From Marinobacterium aestuarii (lineage in GTDB: Bacteria > Pseudomonadota > Gammaproteobacteria > Pseudomonadales > Balneatricaceae), in contig NZ_CP015839.1 of NCBI RefSeq assembly GCF_001651805.1, forward strand, positions 4,464,001 to 4,528,000: a DNA stretch of 64,000 nt, given 5' to 3'. Positions 34,737 through 44,596 of this stretch are shown in pieces. The position numbers and the translations under genes were made by a program. How positions within the stretch are numbered: position 1 is the stretch's first letter; each line of letters starts with the position of its first letter. The notes below the pieces were generated by a model. That model saw only the letters and a list, made by a program, of their open reading frames with translations. It did no database searches and was not told the origin of the DNA.

Positions 34737-36098
34737 ATGCTCACCGGCTTGAAAATGTCAGAACTCATCGGCGCCCTCAGTCATGCCCTGGATATGACCG
34801 AAGGCCAGCCCAAGGGCCACTGTGTGCGCAGCTGCTGGATCGGCATGCATATCGCCCGTGAGCTGGGCATGCCGGATGCCCAGCAATGGGAGCTCTACTA
34901 CACCCTGCTATTGAAGGACCTGGGATGCAGCAGCAATGCTGCCCGAATTTGCCAGCTTTATGCCACCGACGATCTCAATTTCAAACATGACTTCAAGACA
35001 GTCGATGGCAGCCTGCCTCAGGTGCTGCGTTTTGTCATGCGCCACACCGGGCTTAGCGGCAGCCTTGCCGAGCGCTTTCGTGCACTCATGACTATCATGC
35101 GAGATGGCTCCGAAATCGCTCAGGAGCTGATCCAGACGCGCTGCGAGCGCGGCGCGGATATCGCCAAAAAGCTGCGCTTCAGCGACGGCGTGGCCGCGGG
35201 CATACGCGGCCTTGATGAACACTGGAATGGTAACGGCAAGCCTCTGGGGCTGGCCGGTGAAGCAATTCCCCTTTATGCGCGCATCGCGCTGCTGGCCCAG
35301 GTGATCGACGTCTTCCAGATCAGTTCGACCCCTGAGCTGGCGCTGCAGGAAGTGCAGCATCGCAGCGGCAGCTGGTTTGACCCGCAACTGGTAAAGGTGT
35401 TTGAACGCGTGGCAGCCAAACAGCAGTTCTGGGCGATGCTGTCTGACCCCGACCTGGAACAGGCCGTCATGACGCTGGAACCGGCCCAGCATGAGGTCAC
35501 ACTGGACGAAAACTACCTGGACGAAATCGCCGCGGCCTTCGGTCAGGTGGTCGACTCCAAAAGCCCCTACACCGCGGGCCACAGCGAGCGGGTGGCACTC
35601 TATACCGACATGATCTGCGAGCAACTGGAGCTGAGCGCCAACGACCGTCGCTGGCTCAAGCGCGGCGCCCTGCTGCACGACATTGGCAAACTCGGCGTCA
35701 GCAACAGTATTCTCGACAAGCCCGGCAAGCTGGATGACCGCGAATGGGCACTGGTGCGTCAGCACGCCGCCTTCACCGAAGAGATCCTGATTAGAATCAG
35801 TGCCTTCTCGCACCTGGCCAGGATTGCTGGCGCCCATCACGAGCGCCTCGACGGCAAAGGCTACCCCCGCGGCCTGAGCGCCGCCGACATCAGCCTGGAA
35901 ACACGCATCATCACCACCGCCGATATCTTTGACGCCATTACGGCCGATCGCCCCTATCGAGGCCCCATCCCCATCCCCGCCGCACTGGAAATCATGGAGG
36001 CCGAGGTTGGCACCGCCATCGATGCCGACTGTTTTAACGCCCTCAAGGCAGCACTGCAGCAGCTTGAACAGGACAGTCCCACCCCGGAACCGGCATGA
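34737..36098 (+). CDS. HD-GYP domain c-di-GMP phosphodiesterase with a degenerate N-terminal HD domain
   Basis: 453 residues, no signal or membrane segment. The N-terminal half (~15-220) resembles an HD domain but the metal pair is KD in LLLKDLG, so it is probably non-catalytic or sensory. The C-terminal half (~268-440) is a full HD-GYP domain: HSERVALYTD, HDIGKLGV (~315) and HHERLDGKGYP (~367). It should hydrolyse c-di-GMP to pGpG/GMP. AGAGGG precedes the ATG. Monocistronic, followed by the TonB-receptor operon in the same direction. Confidence 0.9.
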   Translation: MLTGLKMSELIGALSHALDMTEGQPKGHCVRSCWIGMHIARELGMPDAQQWELYYTLLLKDLGCSSNAARICQLYATDDLNFKHDFKTVDGSLPQVLRFVMRHTGLSGSLAERFRALMTIMRDGSEIAQELIQTRCERGADIAKKLRFSDGVAAGIRGLDEHWNGNGKPLGLAGEAIPLYARIALLAQVIDVFQISSTPELALQEVQHRSGSWFDPQLVKVFERVAAKQQFWAMLSDPDLEQAVMTLEPAQHEVTLDENYLDEIAAAFGQVVDSKSPYTAGHSERVALYTDMICEQLELSANDRRWLKRGALLHDIGKLGVSNSILDKPGKLDDREWALVRQHAAFTEEILIRISAFSHLARIAGAHHERLDGKGYPRGLSAADISLETRIITTADIFDAITADRPYRGPIPIPAALEIMEAEVGTAIDADCFNALKAALQQLEQDSPTPEPA

Positions 36099-36202
36099 CC
36101 GGCGCACATATTTCTTTTTGCAATGCAGCACCCGTGGGCTGAATAGGGCGTTTGTGGTACGTTAAGTCCTCATTTTCACGTCGCCTGCACTCGGACAGAC
36201 CC

Positions 36203-36292
36203 ATGCTGGACTGGATACTGACAACCAATGGTTTCATTCTGGAAGCCCTGCTGCTGGTTGCAGTACTGATTTATGTCGGCACACGCATCTGA
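36203..36292 (+). CDS. Possible 29-residue single-helix membrane peptide
   Basis: A short frame MLDWILTTNGF then EALLLVAVLIYVGTRI and stop, lying alone between the HD-GYP gene and the TonB receptor. It has the composition of a small membrane protein (hydrophobic helix, C-terminal Arg). The ribosome-binding site is weak (CGGACA), so it could be chance. Confidence 0.3.
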   Translation: MLDWILTTNGFILEALLLVAVLIYVGTRI

Positions 36293-36338
36293 TCCGCAAC
36301 GCTGAAATTCAATCTAATGATAATTGCGAAAAGTCGCC

Positions 36339-38404
36339 ATGAAACACACCAAACCACGCCTGCAGCAGCGCACAGCAACATTGATACTGCTGATTCTGCC
36401 CTCCTTGTGCACCATGGCCGCAACGCAGCCTGATGAACCGGGTCAGGCCATGTTCAGCGAATCCGACTTCTATGCGGTGATTCCGGAGGTAATTTCGGCC
36501 ACCCGTATCACCCAAAAGCTGACCGAGGCTCCGGCCTCCATCAGCCTGATCGACCGGGACATGATTCACGCCTCAGGGGCACTTAACATTACCGACCTGC
36601 TGCGTCTGGTGCCCGGTTTTCAGGCATTTCATGTCAACGCCAACAAATTTGGTGCCACTTACCACGGTGTGAGTGATGATTTTCCCCGTCGCCTCGAGGT
36701 ACTGGTGGATGGCCGCTCGATCTATCTGCCGCTGCTGTCCACCGTCGACTGGAATTCCCTGGGACTCAGCCTCGATGACATAGAACGCATCGAGGTGGTA
36801 CGTGGTTCCAACGTGCCAACCTACGGTTCCAACGCCTTTCTGGGTGCCATCAACATCGTCACCCGCTCGCCCTACAGCGAAACCGGCGCATCACTCAAGG
36901 TCCTGGGCGGCTCGCAGGATACCCGACGTGTGGAAGGCCGTTTCAGTGTACCTGTGGGCAACGCCCAGCTCCGGGTTACTGCAGGTCATGACCAGAATGA
37001 TGGCAGCGACCGCTTTCAGGACGGCGCGCGCAGCGAGTACCTCAACCTGAGTGGCACCCTGGCACCGACGCTGGCCGATACCGTACTGATGCAGGCGGGT
37101 TTCAGCAGCGGTTATTCTGATCGCGGCGATATGGACCGCACCTTCAAGCCGGTCATTCCCCGTGATGCCCAGGCCAACTATCAGTACCTGCGCTGGAACC
37201 ATGTCACCGACAGCGCCAGCGAAACCCAGGTATCCGCCTACCACAACTACCTGAACCTCTCCGTTGCGGCCCCCACCGTTGCCGACCTGGTGAAATATGA
37301 GGGCCTGCCTGCCGGCTTTGCGGCAGCGCTGCTGGCACAGAATCCGGATTTCCGGCTGGACAGCGAGCACGGCAAAACCGAACTCTACGATATCGAAGTG
37401 CAGCATACACAGCAGTGGATACCCGAGCAGACCACCTTTCTGTGGGGGCTGGGGTATCGGCAGGAAACCGCCCAGAGTGGTGCGCTGCTGCAGGAACGGG
37501 GGCGCATCAATGAGGACCGCTGGCGCCTGTTCGGCAACCTGGAACTGGTTCCGGCCGACGCCATTACCCTCAACTTCGGCGCCATGCTCGAAAGCAGCAG
37601 TACCAACGCCGACGGTGCGCAGATATCCCCCGAGTTGCATTGAACTACAGGCCCGATGAGCAGTCGGTTATTCGCACCTCTTACAGCCAGGCCTATCGCA
37701 TGCCCTCGCTGCTGGACAAAAACTCCCAGTCGATCATTTATGACCCGGCCGGCGACGTGCTGGATACCATCGTCATACCGAATCCCAATATTGATCCCGA
37801 ACGTATAAAAACGGCTGAAATCGGTTATTACCGGGCTTTCCAGAGCATTTCCGGACATTTCGACTTGCGAATTTTTGTCGAAGATATCGATAATGCGATC
37901 AGCAGCTACCGAGTCCCGGATACGGATCTTGACAGCCGCCTGCGCTATAGCGCCAACGCTACCTCATGGCGCAACAACGGTGCCGAGTTTCAGCTGCGTC
38001 TGCAGCCACTGGAGCGCCTGTGGGTGCTGCTCAATTACAGCTATATCAACACCACCGACTTTTTGCGCGATGAGGGTCCAGCCGGACATGGGCTGGTGCG
38101 GGAGCGGAAGCCTCGGTCACCGGAGCATACGGCCTCCCTGCTGCTGAACTACAATTTCGCGCCACGCTGGGATTTCAGCCTGGCACAATACTATATGGAT
38201 GATGTGCAGTGGGGTGAGGGCGGTTACCGGGACAGCTACAACCGCACCGATGCTCGCCTGGCAAAGGAATGGAACCTGCCCGCCGGCCAGCGCCTCTCAG
38301 GTGCGCTGATTTTTCAGAATCTGCTGGGCAACAAGTACGCCGAGTTTTACCCTTATAATGAATTCGACCAACGGACCTATCTGCAACTGCAACTCGAATT
38401 CTGA
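36339..38404 (+). pseudogene. TonB-dependent outer-membrane receptor, frameshifted
   Basis: Signal peptide ~1-28, plug domain ~45-180 (APASISLIDRDMI, LRLVPGFQ, VDGRSIYLPL, IERIEVVRGSNVPTYGSNAFLGAINI) and beta-barrel to a C-terminal aromatic (LQLQLEF). The frame breaks at ~37638: the first part ends ISPELH-stop and LNYRPDEQSVIRTSYSQAYRMPSL resumes in a second frame; one missing base restores a ~688-residue protein. The ligand may be a siderophore, cobalamin-like compound or other large solute. It is 29 bases upstream of a periplasmic binding protein and hybrid kinase gene, a likely sensing/uptake unit. Confidence 0.8.
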
Positions 38405-38433
38405 TTACCGAGCGACGCGAACGGACACGCTGA

Positions 38434-39372
38434 ATGCAGGCATCGGATACACCTAAAAACAGACAATACTCCACTATTCGGCGGCCAGGACTTCTGTTGC
38501 TGATGTTTATTTTGTGGCTTACCGGCACCAGCGCCGTCGCTGAGCCACTGGCATTAATGAGCGAGGACAGTGCGCTCTATCGGCTGGTAGCCGAAGAAAT
38601 CAGGCTCAGCGCCCAGAAACCGCTGGCGCTATACAGTACTGACAGCATGCCGTCCCAGGAGCGGCTCGACCAGGCGATCAACATTGCCATAGGTGCCCGT
38701 GCCTGCGAACAGCTGCTGCAGCATAACGGCCACGCCGATCTGATCTGCACCTTTATTCCGCGCACGACCTTTGAATCCCTGTCGACCCTGTACGACAACG
38801 GACAGCGTCGCCTCAGCGCGGTCTATCTGGATCAGCCGCTGCAACGCCAGTTGCGCCTTGCCCACCTGCTGGTGCCGGATGCAAAAAGTATCGGCACCAT
38901 GTTCGGCCCGTTTTCCACGGCATCGCAGCAACTGTTCGACGACGCTTCCCGCAGGGAACAGCTGACACCCCTCTCCATCACCCTGGACGAAACGGATAAC
39001 CCGATCGAGCGACTGACGCCACTGATTCAGCAAAGTGACGTCTTTCTCGCCCTGCCGGACCGGGCTCTGTTTAACCGCGCGACCGCCAAATGGCTGCTGT
39101 ACATTACGCTGCAGCAGAAAGTACCGGTGATTGGCTTTTCCAAAACCTATGTCGAAGCCGGGGCCCTGGCCGCGGTATACTCAACACCCGCGCAGATCGG
39201 CCGGCAGACCGGCGAGCTGTTGCGCGAACTCGACCTGTCCCGGCCCCTGCCGCCACCGGTCTACCCGAAATACTACAATGTCAGCAGCAACCCTATAGTG
39301 GCCCGTACCCTGGAACTGCCTGAACCTGACGACCTGGCGCTGCACCGCCAGCTGGAGGACGGCACAGAATGA
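38434..39372 (+). CDS. ABC-type periplasmic substrate-binding-like protein (ABC_sub_bind family)
   Basis: 312 residues with a signal peptide/anchor ~18-40 (LLLLMFILWLTGTSAVAEP). The pattern VYLDQPLQRQLRLAHLLVPDAKSIGTMFGP, SDVFLALPDRALFNRATAKWLLY and KVPVIGFSKTYVEAGALAAVYS matches the TrpX/ABC_sub_bind group. No ABC permease or ATPase is nearby; instead its stop overlaps the start of a hybrid sensor kinase (ATGA), so it probably presents a ligand to that kinase in the periplasm (inference). Confidence 0.82.
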   Translation: MQASDTPKNRQYSTIRRPGLLLLMFILWLTGTSAVAEPLALMSEDSALYRLVAEEIRLSAQKPLALYSTDSMPSQERLDQAINIAIGARACEQLLQHNGHADLICTFIPRTTFESLSTLYDNGQRRLSAVYLDQPLQRQLRLAHLLVPDAKSIGTMFGPFSTASQQLFDDASRREQLTPLSITLDETDNPIERLTPLIQQSDVFLALPDRALFNRATAKWLLYITLQQKVPVIGFSKTYVEAGALAAVYSTPAQIGRQTGELLRELDLSRPLPPPVYPKYYNVSSNPIVARTLELPEPDDLALHRQLEDGTE

Positions 39373-42041
39373 AACGCCGCCTTAGAACCCTGGGAATCCG
39401 CCAGCGCGTGCTGATGATCTCGCTGTTGCCGATGGTCCTCTTTGCTCTGGTGCTGGGCGGCTACTTCATCAGCACCCGGATCGATGACACCCAGTTCTCA
39501 CTGCTGGAGCGCGGTCAGTCCATCAGCCGTCTGCTGGCATCCGCGTCCGAGTTTGGCCTGCTGCTCGGCAACCACGAGCTGCTGCGCAATCTTGGCAAGG
39601 GCGTCAGTCAGGAGCCCGATGTCGCCGACGTTGCCTTTCTGGATAACCGTTTTGAACTCATTACCCGCTCCCGCGCTTTCGATCTGCACCTGAAACCCCA
39701 GGGCCCCTTTGTCTATCAGGACAACAATCACTGGTACTTCGCAGAACCTGTACAGGTGACCGGCATATCCTTCCAGGATTTTCCCGAATATCCCGACGCC
39801 AAGGCCCGGCTGGACACCATTGGCTGGGTCATCGTCGTTCTGTCCAGCGACCAGACCCGCACCCGCCAGCGCAGTATCCTGATTACCGGTCTGCTGCTGA
39901 TGATCGGCACCTTTGGCATCACCGCCATCATAGCGCTGCGCTTTGGCAACCGTATCACACAGCCCATACAGGGCCTCAGCCATGTGGTCGAGCGCCTGCA
40001 GGACGGCCAGCTCGATACCCGCGCCGAAGTCTCCCTGACCGGCGAACTGCGCACCCTGGCCCGTGGCATCAACCGCATGGCGGCCCGTATCCAGGAATCC
40101 AGTTCCATGATGGAATCCAAGGTGGACACCACCACCAAACGGCTGCGCGCCACCCTGAACCACCTGGAAACCAAGAACCACGAGCTAGAACTGGCACGCT
40201 TCAAGGCCGACACCGCCAACCGTGCCAAGGACGAATTTCTGGCCCGCATGAGCCATGAGCTGCGCACCCCCATGACCTCGGTGCTGGGTTTCGCCCGCCT
40301 GCTCGATGAAACCGACGCCAACGATGAGCAGCGCGAGTACACCCGCATCATCAACCAGACATCCACGGTTCTGCTCAGCATCATCGACGACATTCTCGAT
40401 CTCTCCAAGCTCGAGTCCAATGCCATCAGGCTGGAACAGATCCCACTGGACCTCGAAGACCTGCTGCTCGACGTACTGGAAATGCAGGCTCCGCTGGCCC
40501 ACAGCAAGGGACTGGAACTCATTCTGCACTACGCTCAGGGAATACCCGACATACTGCAGGGTGATCCCACCCGCCTGCGCCAGATCCTTACCAACCTGGT
40601 CGCCAACGCCATCAAATTCACTGAAAAAGGTGAAGTACAGCTGTTCGTGGAAGCCGAAAACCTCGACAAATATCAGTGCATGCTGCGAATAAGGGTGGAG
40701 GATTCCGGCATTGGCATTGCGGAAAACCAGAAAGGCAAACTGTTCAAGGCCTTCACCCAGGCCGATACCTCCATCACCCGCCGCTTCGGCGGCTCTGGGC
40801 TGGGCCTGGTGATTACCCAGAAACTCACCCGCCTGATGGAGGGCACGATCAAGCTCAGCAGCGAGCTGAACAAGGGCACGCAGATCAGCCTGGCGATTCC
40901 CTTTGCCTACAGCGAACCGGACGCCAGACCCCTGCCTGGAGCCCGGCTAGAACACGGCCCAATACTGCTCTACGAGCCCCATCCGGCCATGCGCAAATCC
41001 CTGCAGGCGTTGTTGCAGCGCCAGCACCTGAGCGTCGACACGGCACTGAGCTTCGATGATTTTTGCCGCCGTGCAGGCCAGCATAACTGCCTGATCTGGG
41101 GCGACAGCCCTGGCATGAGCACCAAGGAATTCAACGCCCTGCTGCAACGGCTGCGCCAGAGCTACAATGCTCGCCTGGTTATTCTCTGTGCCAGCGGCTC
41201 CAGCCAGCCCCAGCTGGACACGCAGACACTGGTCGTGCACAAGCCGGTGCGGCCACGCAATCTGCTGCGGGCGCTGAACGCAACAGCACAAGGCCCGGTG
41301 ATCGATAAAACTATAGGGGCAACCCAAGCCGCCGCCGAGACAGCCCCCTGTACCGGCCTTGACGTGCTGATTGCCGAAGACAACGACCTGAACCGCCTGC
41401 TGATCATGAAGATTCTCAGCCGCGCCGGCATCCGCTCAAGGCAGGCCACCAGCGGGCTGGAAGTACTGGATCAGGTCGCGCACAAGGTGCCGGACCTGAT
41501 TCTGATGGATGTGCACATGCCCAGGATGGACGGTATAGAAGCCACACGACGCCTGCGCCGAACCTGCCCAGAGCTTCCCATCATCGCGTTGACAGCCAAT
41601 GTAGTGCCGCGGGAGCACCAGGCCTTGCAGAACGCAGGCATCACCAAAATCATGTTCAAGCCCATCAATGAACCTGAACTGCTCGCAGCGGTAAAGCGCC
41701 ACTGCAGCCCCGCGCCTACGCGCCCTGCGCCCCAGGCTGCGGCGGACAAAGATGCCTCTGCGCTGCTGAGCTACGCGCAAATACAACAGGAAATTCAGCG
41801 CCAGCTGGAGGCTTGCCAGCAGGGAGTGCTGAGCCGCGACGCCGCCAAAATGCGTCACCATGCACACCAGCTGCTGGGCATCAGCGGACTTTACGACTGG
41901 CCGGAGTTCGAGGCCCTTACCGCCGACTTCCACCAGTGTGTTGATGCCGGCCGCGGACAGCGTGAACTCTGGCAGTCCCTCTGGCGCCTGCAAAGACTCA
42001 GCAAGCAGCCCCTGCCAACGGCAGACACAGATCCGATCTAG
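39369..42041 (+). CDS. BarA/GacS-like hybrid sensor histidine kinase
   Basis: 890 residues. Membrane helix ~11-32, periplasmic sensor ~33-168, helix ~170-192, HAMP ~192-245, HisKA with phosphoacceptor His296 (SHELRTP), HATPase ~400-515 (NLVANAIKF, GSGLGL), a degenerate receiver-like segment ~535-640, a true receiver ~665-785 with Asp714 (LMDVHMPRMDG), and an HPt domain with His833 (AHQLLG). A phosphorelay from His296 to Asp714 to His833 would feed a separate response regulator, which is not in this window. Overlapping its start with the binding-protein gene suggests the ligand is sensed through that protein. Confidence 0.92.
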   Translation: MKRRLRTLGIRQRVLMISLLPMVLFALVLGGYFISTRIDDTQFSLLERGQSISRLLASASEFGLLLGNHELLRNLGKGVSQEPDVADVAFLDNRFELITRSRAFDLHLKPQGPFVYQDNNHWYFAEPVQVTGISFQDFPEYPDAKARLDTIGWVIVVLSSDQTRTRQRSILITGLLLMIGTFGITAIIALRFGNRITQPIQGLSHVVERLQDGQLDTRAEVSLTGELRTLARGINRMAARIQESSSMMESKVDTTTKRLRATLNHLETKNHELELARFKADTANRAKDEFLARMSHELRTPMTSVLGFARLLDETDANDEQREYTRIINQTSTVLLSIIDDILDLSKLESNAIRLEQIPLDLEDLLLDVLEMQAPLAHSKGLELILHYAQGIPDILQGDPTRLRQILTNLVANAIKFTEKGEVQLFVEAENLDKYQCMLRIRVEDSGIGIAENQKGKLFKAFTQADTSITRRFGGSGLGLVITQKLTRLMEGTIKLSSELNKGTQISLAIPFAYSEPDARPLPGARLEHGPILLYEPHPAMRKSLQALLQRQHLSVDTALSFDDFCRRAGQHNCLIWGDSPGMSTKEFNALLQRLRQSYNARLVILCASGSSQPQLDTQTLVVHKPVRPRNLLRALNATAQGPVIDKTIGATQAAAETAPCTGLDVLIAEDNDLNRLLIMKILSRAGIRSRQATSGLEVLDQVAHKVPDLILMDVHMPRMDGIEATRRLRRTCPELPIIALTANVVPREHQALQNAGITKIMFKPINEPELLAAVKRHCSPAPTRPAPQAAADKDASALLSYAQIQQEIQRQLEACQQGVLSRDAAKMRHHAHQLLGISGLYDWPEFEALTADFHQCVDAGRGQRELWQSLWRLQRLSKQPLPTADTDPI

Positions 42042-42151
42042 ACAACCTGTCCGACAATACTCAAGCTGCTGCGAACCATCTGGCCCGCTAACATGAGAGG
42101 GGCTGGTTTTCGTGCTGATGCATGGGTTCTAATGCGGGAGCGGCAAGGCCG

Positions 42152-42526
42152 TCAGAATTCGCGGTAAACCGGATCCTTGGCAATCAGGTCTGTCAGGTCG
42201 TCGACAATGCTGCGCAAGCGTTCTCTGCCGGCGCGGTCAAACAGATAACCATCAATGCCCTCGCCGGCCGCAGGCTCGTTATCGTCGCCTTCCTGCAGTA
42301 CCAGGCAGCGCAGACGTATGGCCTCGAGTTCCGGGTCATGTCGCATCGGCATACCGACATACAGGTCCCAGCGCTGCCACGTCGTCGTACCCTCCAGTAC
42401 GCCCTGCAACAACGCCAGTATCTCGGCTCTGGACGGACGATAGGTCGGCGCCCTGCCGAAATAGAGCGCCGCCGCCATCAAACACAGAAGTAGCAGAGTA
42501 ATGGCAAACGCCGCCAGGAAGGCCAA
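42152..42526 (-). CDS. Small membrane protein of unknown function
   Basis: 124 residues beginning at TTG 42526, three bases after the stop of the upstream gene in the same frame; no other start is available before that stop, so it should be translated by re-initiation. One N-terminal helix (~3-24, FAITLLLLCLMAAALYF) followed by a soluble domain (WQRWDLYVGMPMRHDPELEAIRLRC). No family is recognised. Its partner upstream is a DUF2489-type protein. Confidence 0.65.
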   Translation of the reverse strand: MAFLAAFAITLLLLCLMAAALYFGRAPTYRPSRAEILALLQGVLEGTTTWQRWDLYVGMPMRHDPELEAIRLRCLVLQEGDDNEPAAGEGIDGYLFDRAGRERLRSIVDDLTDLIAKDPVYREF

Positions 42527-42529
42527 GGG

Positions 42530-43012
42530 TCAGTGCATCCGATCGAGCGGATACACATGCAGCTTGGCAGCCGCCTGCAGCAGCGCTTCCCGGTGCTGCT
42601 GTTCCAGCACATCCATTTCCTGACGGAAACGCCGTTGCTGCGCACGCTCCAGCGACTTCCACCCCTTCAGGTAGGGAATATGCCGGGTGGCCTCGTAATG
42701 CGCCGATATAATTTCAAAGTCGGGATTCTGATGCAGTTCCGGCATCAGGTTATCGAGCAGTACCTTCAGGCGGATGGAGCCTTCGGTCAGAGTCATCTTT
42801 TCGTCTTCCGACATGGCACGGGCGATCACCCGGATACTGTCGATCAGATACTGGCGCTGTTCCCGGGCCTTGCTTTCTGCCTCACGCTGCAGCGCTTCCC
42901 GCTGTTGCCTTTGCTGTCTCAGGGCACGCAGGTGAACGACGATATACCAGGACGAAGCCACTATGATCACCAGGCCCAAAGCCGTTGCCCAAAACATCAA
43001 ACTGTCACTCAT
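42530..43012 (-). CDS. DUF2489 family membrane-anchored protein
   Basis: 160 residues from ATG 43012 (AGGG upstream). One N-terminal membrane helix (~5-25), a basic coiled-coil-like stretch (~30-55, rich in Gln, Arg, Glu), then ESIRVIARAM-type and GSIRLKVLLDNL sequence and a conserved-looking SAHYEATRHIPYLKGWKSL (~105-123). These fit DUF2489, of unknown function. Co-transcribed with the small membrane protein that follows. Confidence 0.72.
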   Translation of the reverse strand: MSDSLMFWATALGLVIIVASSWYIVVHLRALRQQRQQREALQREAESKAREQRQYLIDSIRVIARAMSEDEKMTLTEGSIRLKVLLDNLMPELHQNPDFEIISAHYEATRHIPYLKGWKSLERAQQRRFRQEMDVLEQQHREALLQAAAKLHVYPLDRMH

Positions 43013-43117
43013 CCGCCACCCTGTCATTCAGCCTGTTTAGTCAGGTGAACCATTATGCATAATCGCCACCTGAAACCCAGAGCCCCGGCAACCCGGCTGC
43101 CAAAATCCGCGCACAAA

Positions 43118-43147
43118 AAAGCCCGTTACTGGCCAGTAACGGGCTTT
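43118..43147. terminator. Perfect palindromic bidirectional terminator
   Basis: A 15-bp perfect inverted repeat (AAAGCCCGTTACTGG / CCAGTAACGGGCTTT) with A/T runs on both sides, downstream of the 57-residue minus-strand gene at 43207. Confidence 0.9.
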
Positions 43148-43206
43148 AATAAATTGGAAACTCTAATTGATTCGCCTCGCGGCGTGACGCCTGGTTCAAG
43201 CAGTGA

Positions 43207-43380
43207 TCAGCCGGCGATACCAACGAAGTCGTACTGGGGAGCTGCGGCTTCAGTCGGCTTCTTGCCCATCTGCTGCATGCGGGCATTGCGCTGTTCAAGC
43301 GCCTGGGCCAGAACCTGAACTCCGGTTTTGCTCGGAGTCTGCTGGGATCTTTCCAGACGTACGTTCAGATTTGCACTCAT
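43207..43380 (-). CDS. Small 57-residue protein of unknown function
   Basis: ATG 43380 is preceded by a near-perfect AGGAGG seven bases upstream and the frame ends just before a strong terminator, so this is a real gene. Sequence opens MSANLNVRLERSQQ; it is hydrophilic, with Gln/Arg-rich amphipathic helix (VQVLAQALEQRNARMQQMGK) and a C-terminus ending DFVGIAG. No known family. Its own promoter and terminator and strong translation signal suggest an abundant small protein. Confidence 0.75.
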   Translation of the reverse strand: MSANLNVRLERSQQTPSKTGVQVLAQALEQRNARMQQMGKKPTEAAAPQYDFVGIAG

Positions 43381-43709
43381 GCTCGGGCCTCCTGCGGCTT
43401 TGGCTATCTCACTGGCAGCGCCCCCGGGGGGGCCTATGGAGCCAGTTATCAAATTCGACTGGGGCCAGTATAGACAGAACCGCATAGCATGTAATGGAAT
43501 ATCATATTCTATATTTAGACCATAAACGCATATAAACAGCATCTGAGTCCAACCGTCAAAATCCGCCTCCCGCCTGGCTCCAACTATTCCAGGATGCTGG
43601 CGCTACGCCTGTGCAATGCCACGCCCTATAGTGAACAGGCATTGTGAAATAAACAGACAACCCTAGCCCGGCGCTATCGCCACCATTATCAAGTACAGAG
43701 AGCCTAGCC

Positions 43710-44384
43710 ATGAACGCCCTGTCCCCTGCGCCTCAGGCACCCCACACCGCATTACTGCACTACTGGCAGCAACCCCACCCCGACTTCACCTCGGGCAAGG
43801 ACGCTCGCAGCAGCGAAAATGCGTTGCTGGTACTGATGTATGGCGGCCTGGAAAAGGCGGCGCGTTATGGCTGGCTCAATGCGGGCCGTACCCTTGTCGA
43901 CAAGACCTATCTGCGCATTCTGTGGATGACCCAGCAGCTCGCGCCCACAGGTATCAGCTTCGATGAACTGGCCTCGCGTCTCGATGGTTTTATCCGCCGA
44001 GAGCTGCAACCACGCTGGGACAACCTGGACGGCCTTGAACACGACGCCCGCCATGAGCTGGCACAGGCTCTGGTGGAACAGCTTCAGGCACAGGTATTCC
44101 AGAGTACTGACCAACTGGAGTCCGCTACCACTGTGCTGTTTTTCCTGTGCCCGCAGCTACCCGTTTTTATCTATACAAAGGCACCGGGAGCACAGACTGA
44201 GCCTGCTACCGACTACCCAGGCTGGCACCAGAGTTGCCGTCAGCGCCTGATTCCTCTGCTGCCACGAGCCTGCAGCAGCACACCGTCGGCCCATTACGGT
44301 ACGGCGCAGGAGCAGCAGCTGATCACCCGCCTGCTGTCTCAGACCGACTGGTGGCCACGGCGGCTATTGTCCCAGCAACGCTAA
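43710..44384 (+). CDS. Protein of unknown function
   Basis: 224 residues, soluble, no signal peptide. Contains HYWQQPHPDF near the start, ALLVLMYGGLEKAARYGWL (~39-57) and TTVLFFLCPQLPVFIYTKAPG (~140-160), and ends in a basic tail. A long 5' region (43381-43709) without other genes precedes it and a terminator follows. I do not recognise a family. Confidence 0.7.
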   Translation: MNALSPAPQAPHTALLHYWQQPHPDFTSGKDARSSENALLVLMYGGLEKAARYGWLNAGRTLVDKTYLRILWMTQQLAPTGISFDELASRLDGFIRRELQPRWDNLDGLEHDARHELAQALVEQLQAQVFQSTDQLESATTVLFFLCPQLPVFIYTKAPGAQTEPATDYPGWHQSCRQRLIPLLPRACSSTPSAHYGTAQEQQLITRLLSQTDWWPRRLLSQQR

Positions 44385-44493
44385 ACCGTCGCGCGCCCCT
44401 ATCCGACAGCAAGCGATCAACTCCGGCGAAAGCCAGCCCTTTGTCAGCACCTGCGGGTGCTGTTTTTTTACCTATCGCAACCAGAGAACACAA

Positions 44494-44531
44494 AAAAGCC
44501 CGGGTTCCGCATATTAGGAGCCCGGGCTTTT
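44494..44531. terminator. Bidirectional intrinsic terminator
   Basis: Stem AAAAGCCCGGGTTCC / GGAGCCCGGGCTTTT with an 8-base loop and flanking A/T runs, between the convergent gene of unknown function (43710) and ribH (44597). Confidence 0.88.
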
Positions 44532-44596
44532 CCGATCAACTAACCGTTACCAGTGACTAATCACTAACCACCAATTACGAATCACGAATCACTGCA

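Noticed and set aside
34908-36131. Long minus-strand open frame opposite the HD-GYP gene
   Set aside because: The plus strand has intact HD-GYP catalytic motifs, and the antisense product resembles nothing.
44545-44595. Short repeats of ACTAATCACTAACC / GAATCACGAATCAC type
   Set aside because: Low-complexity sequence without regular unit or dyad; too short to call a repeat element or CRISPR.
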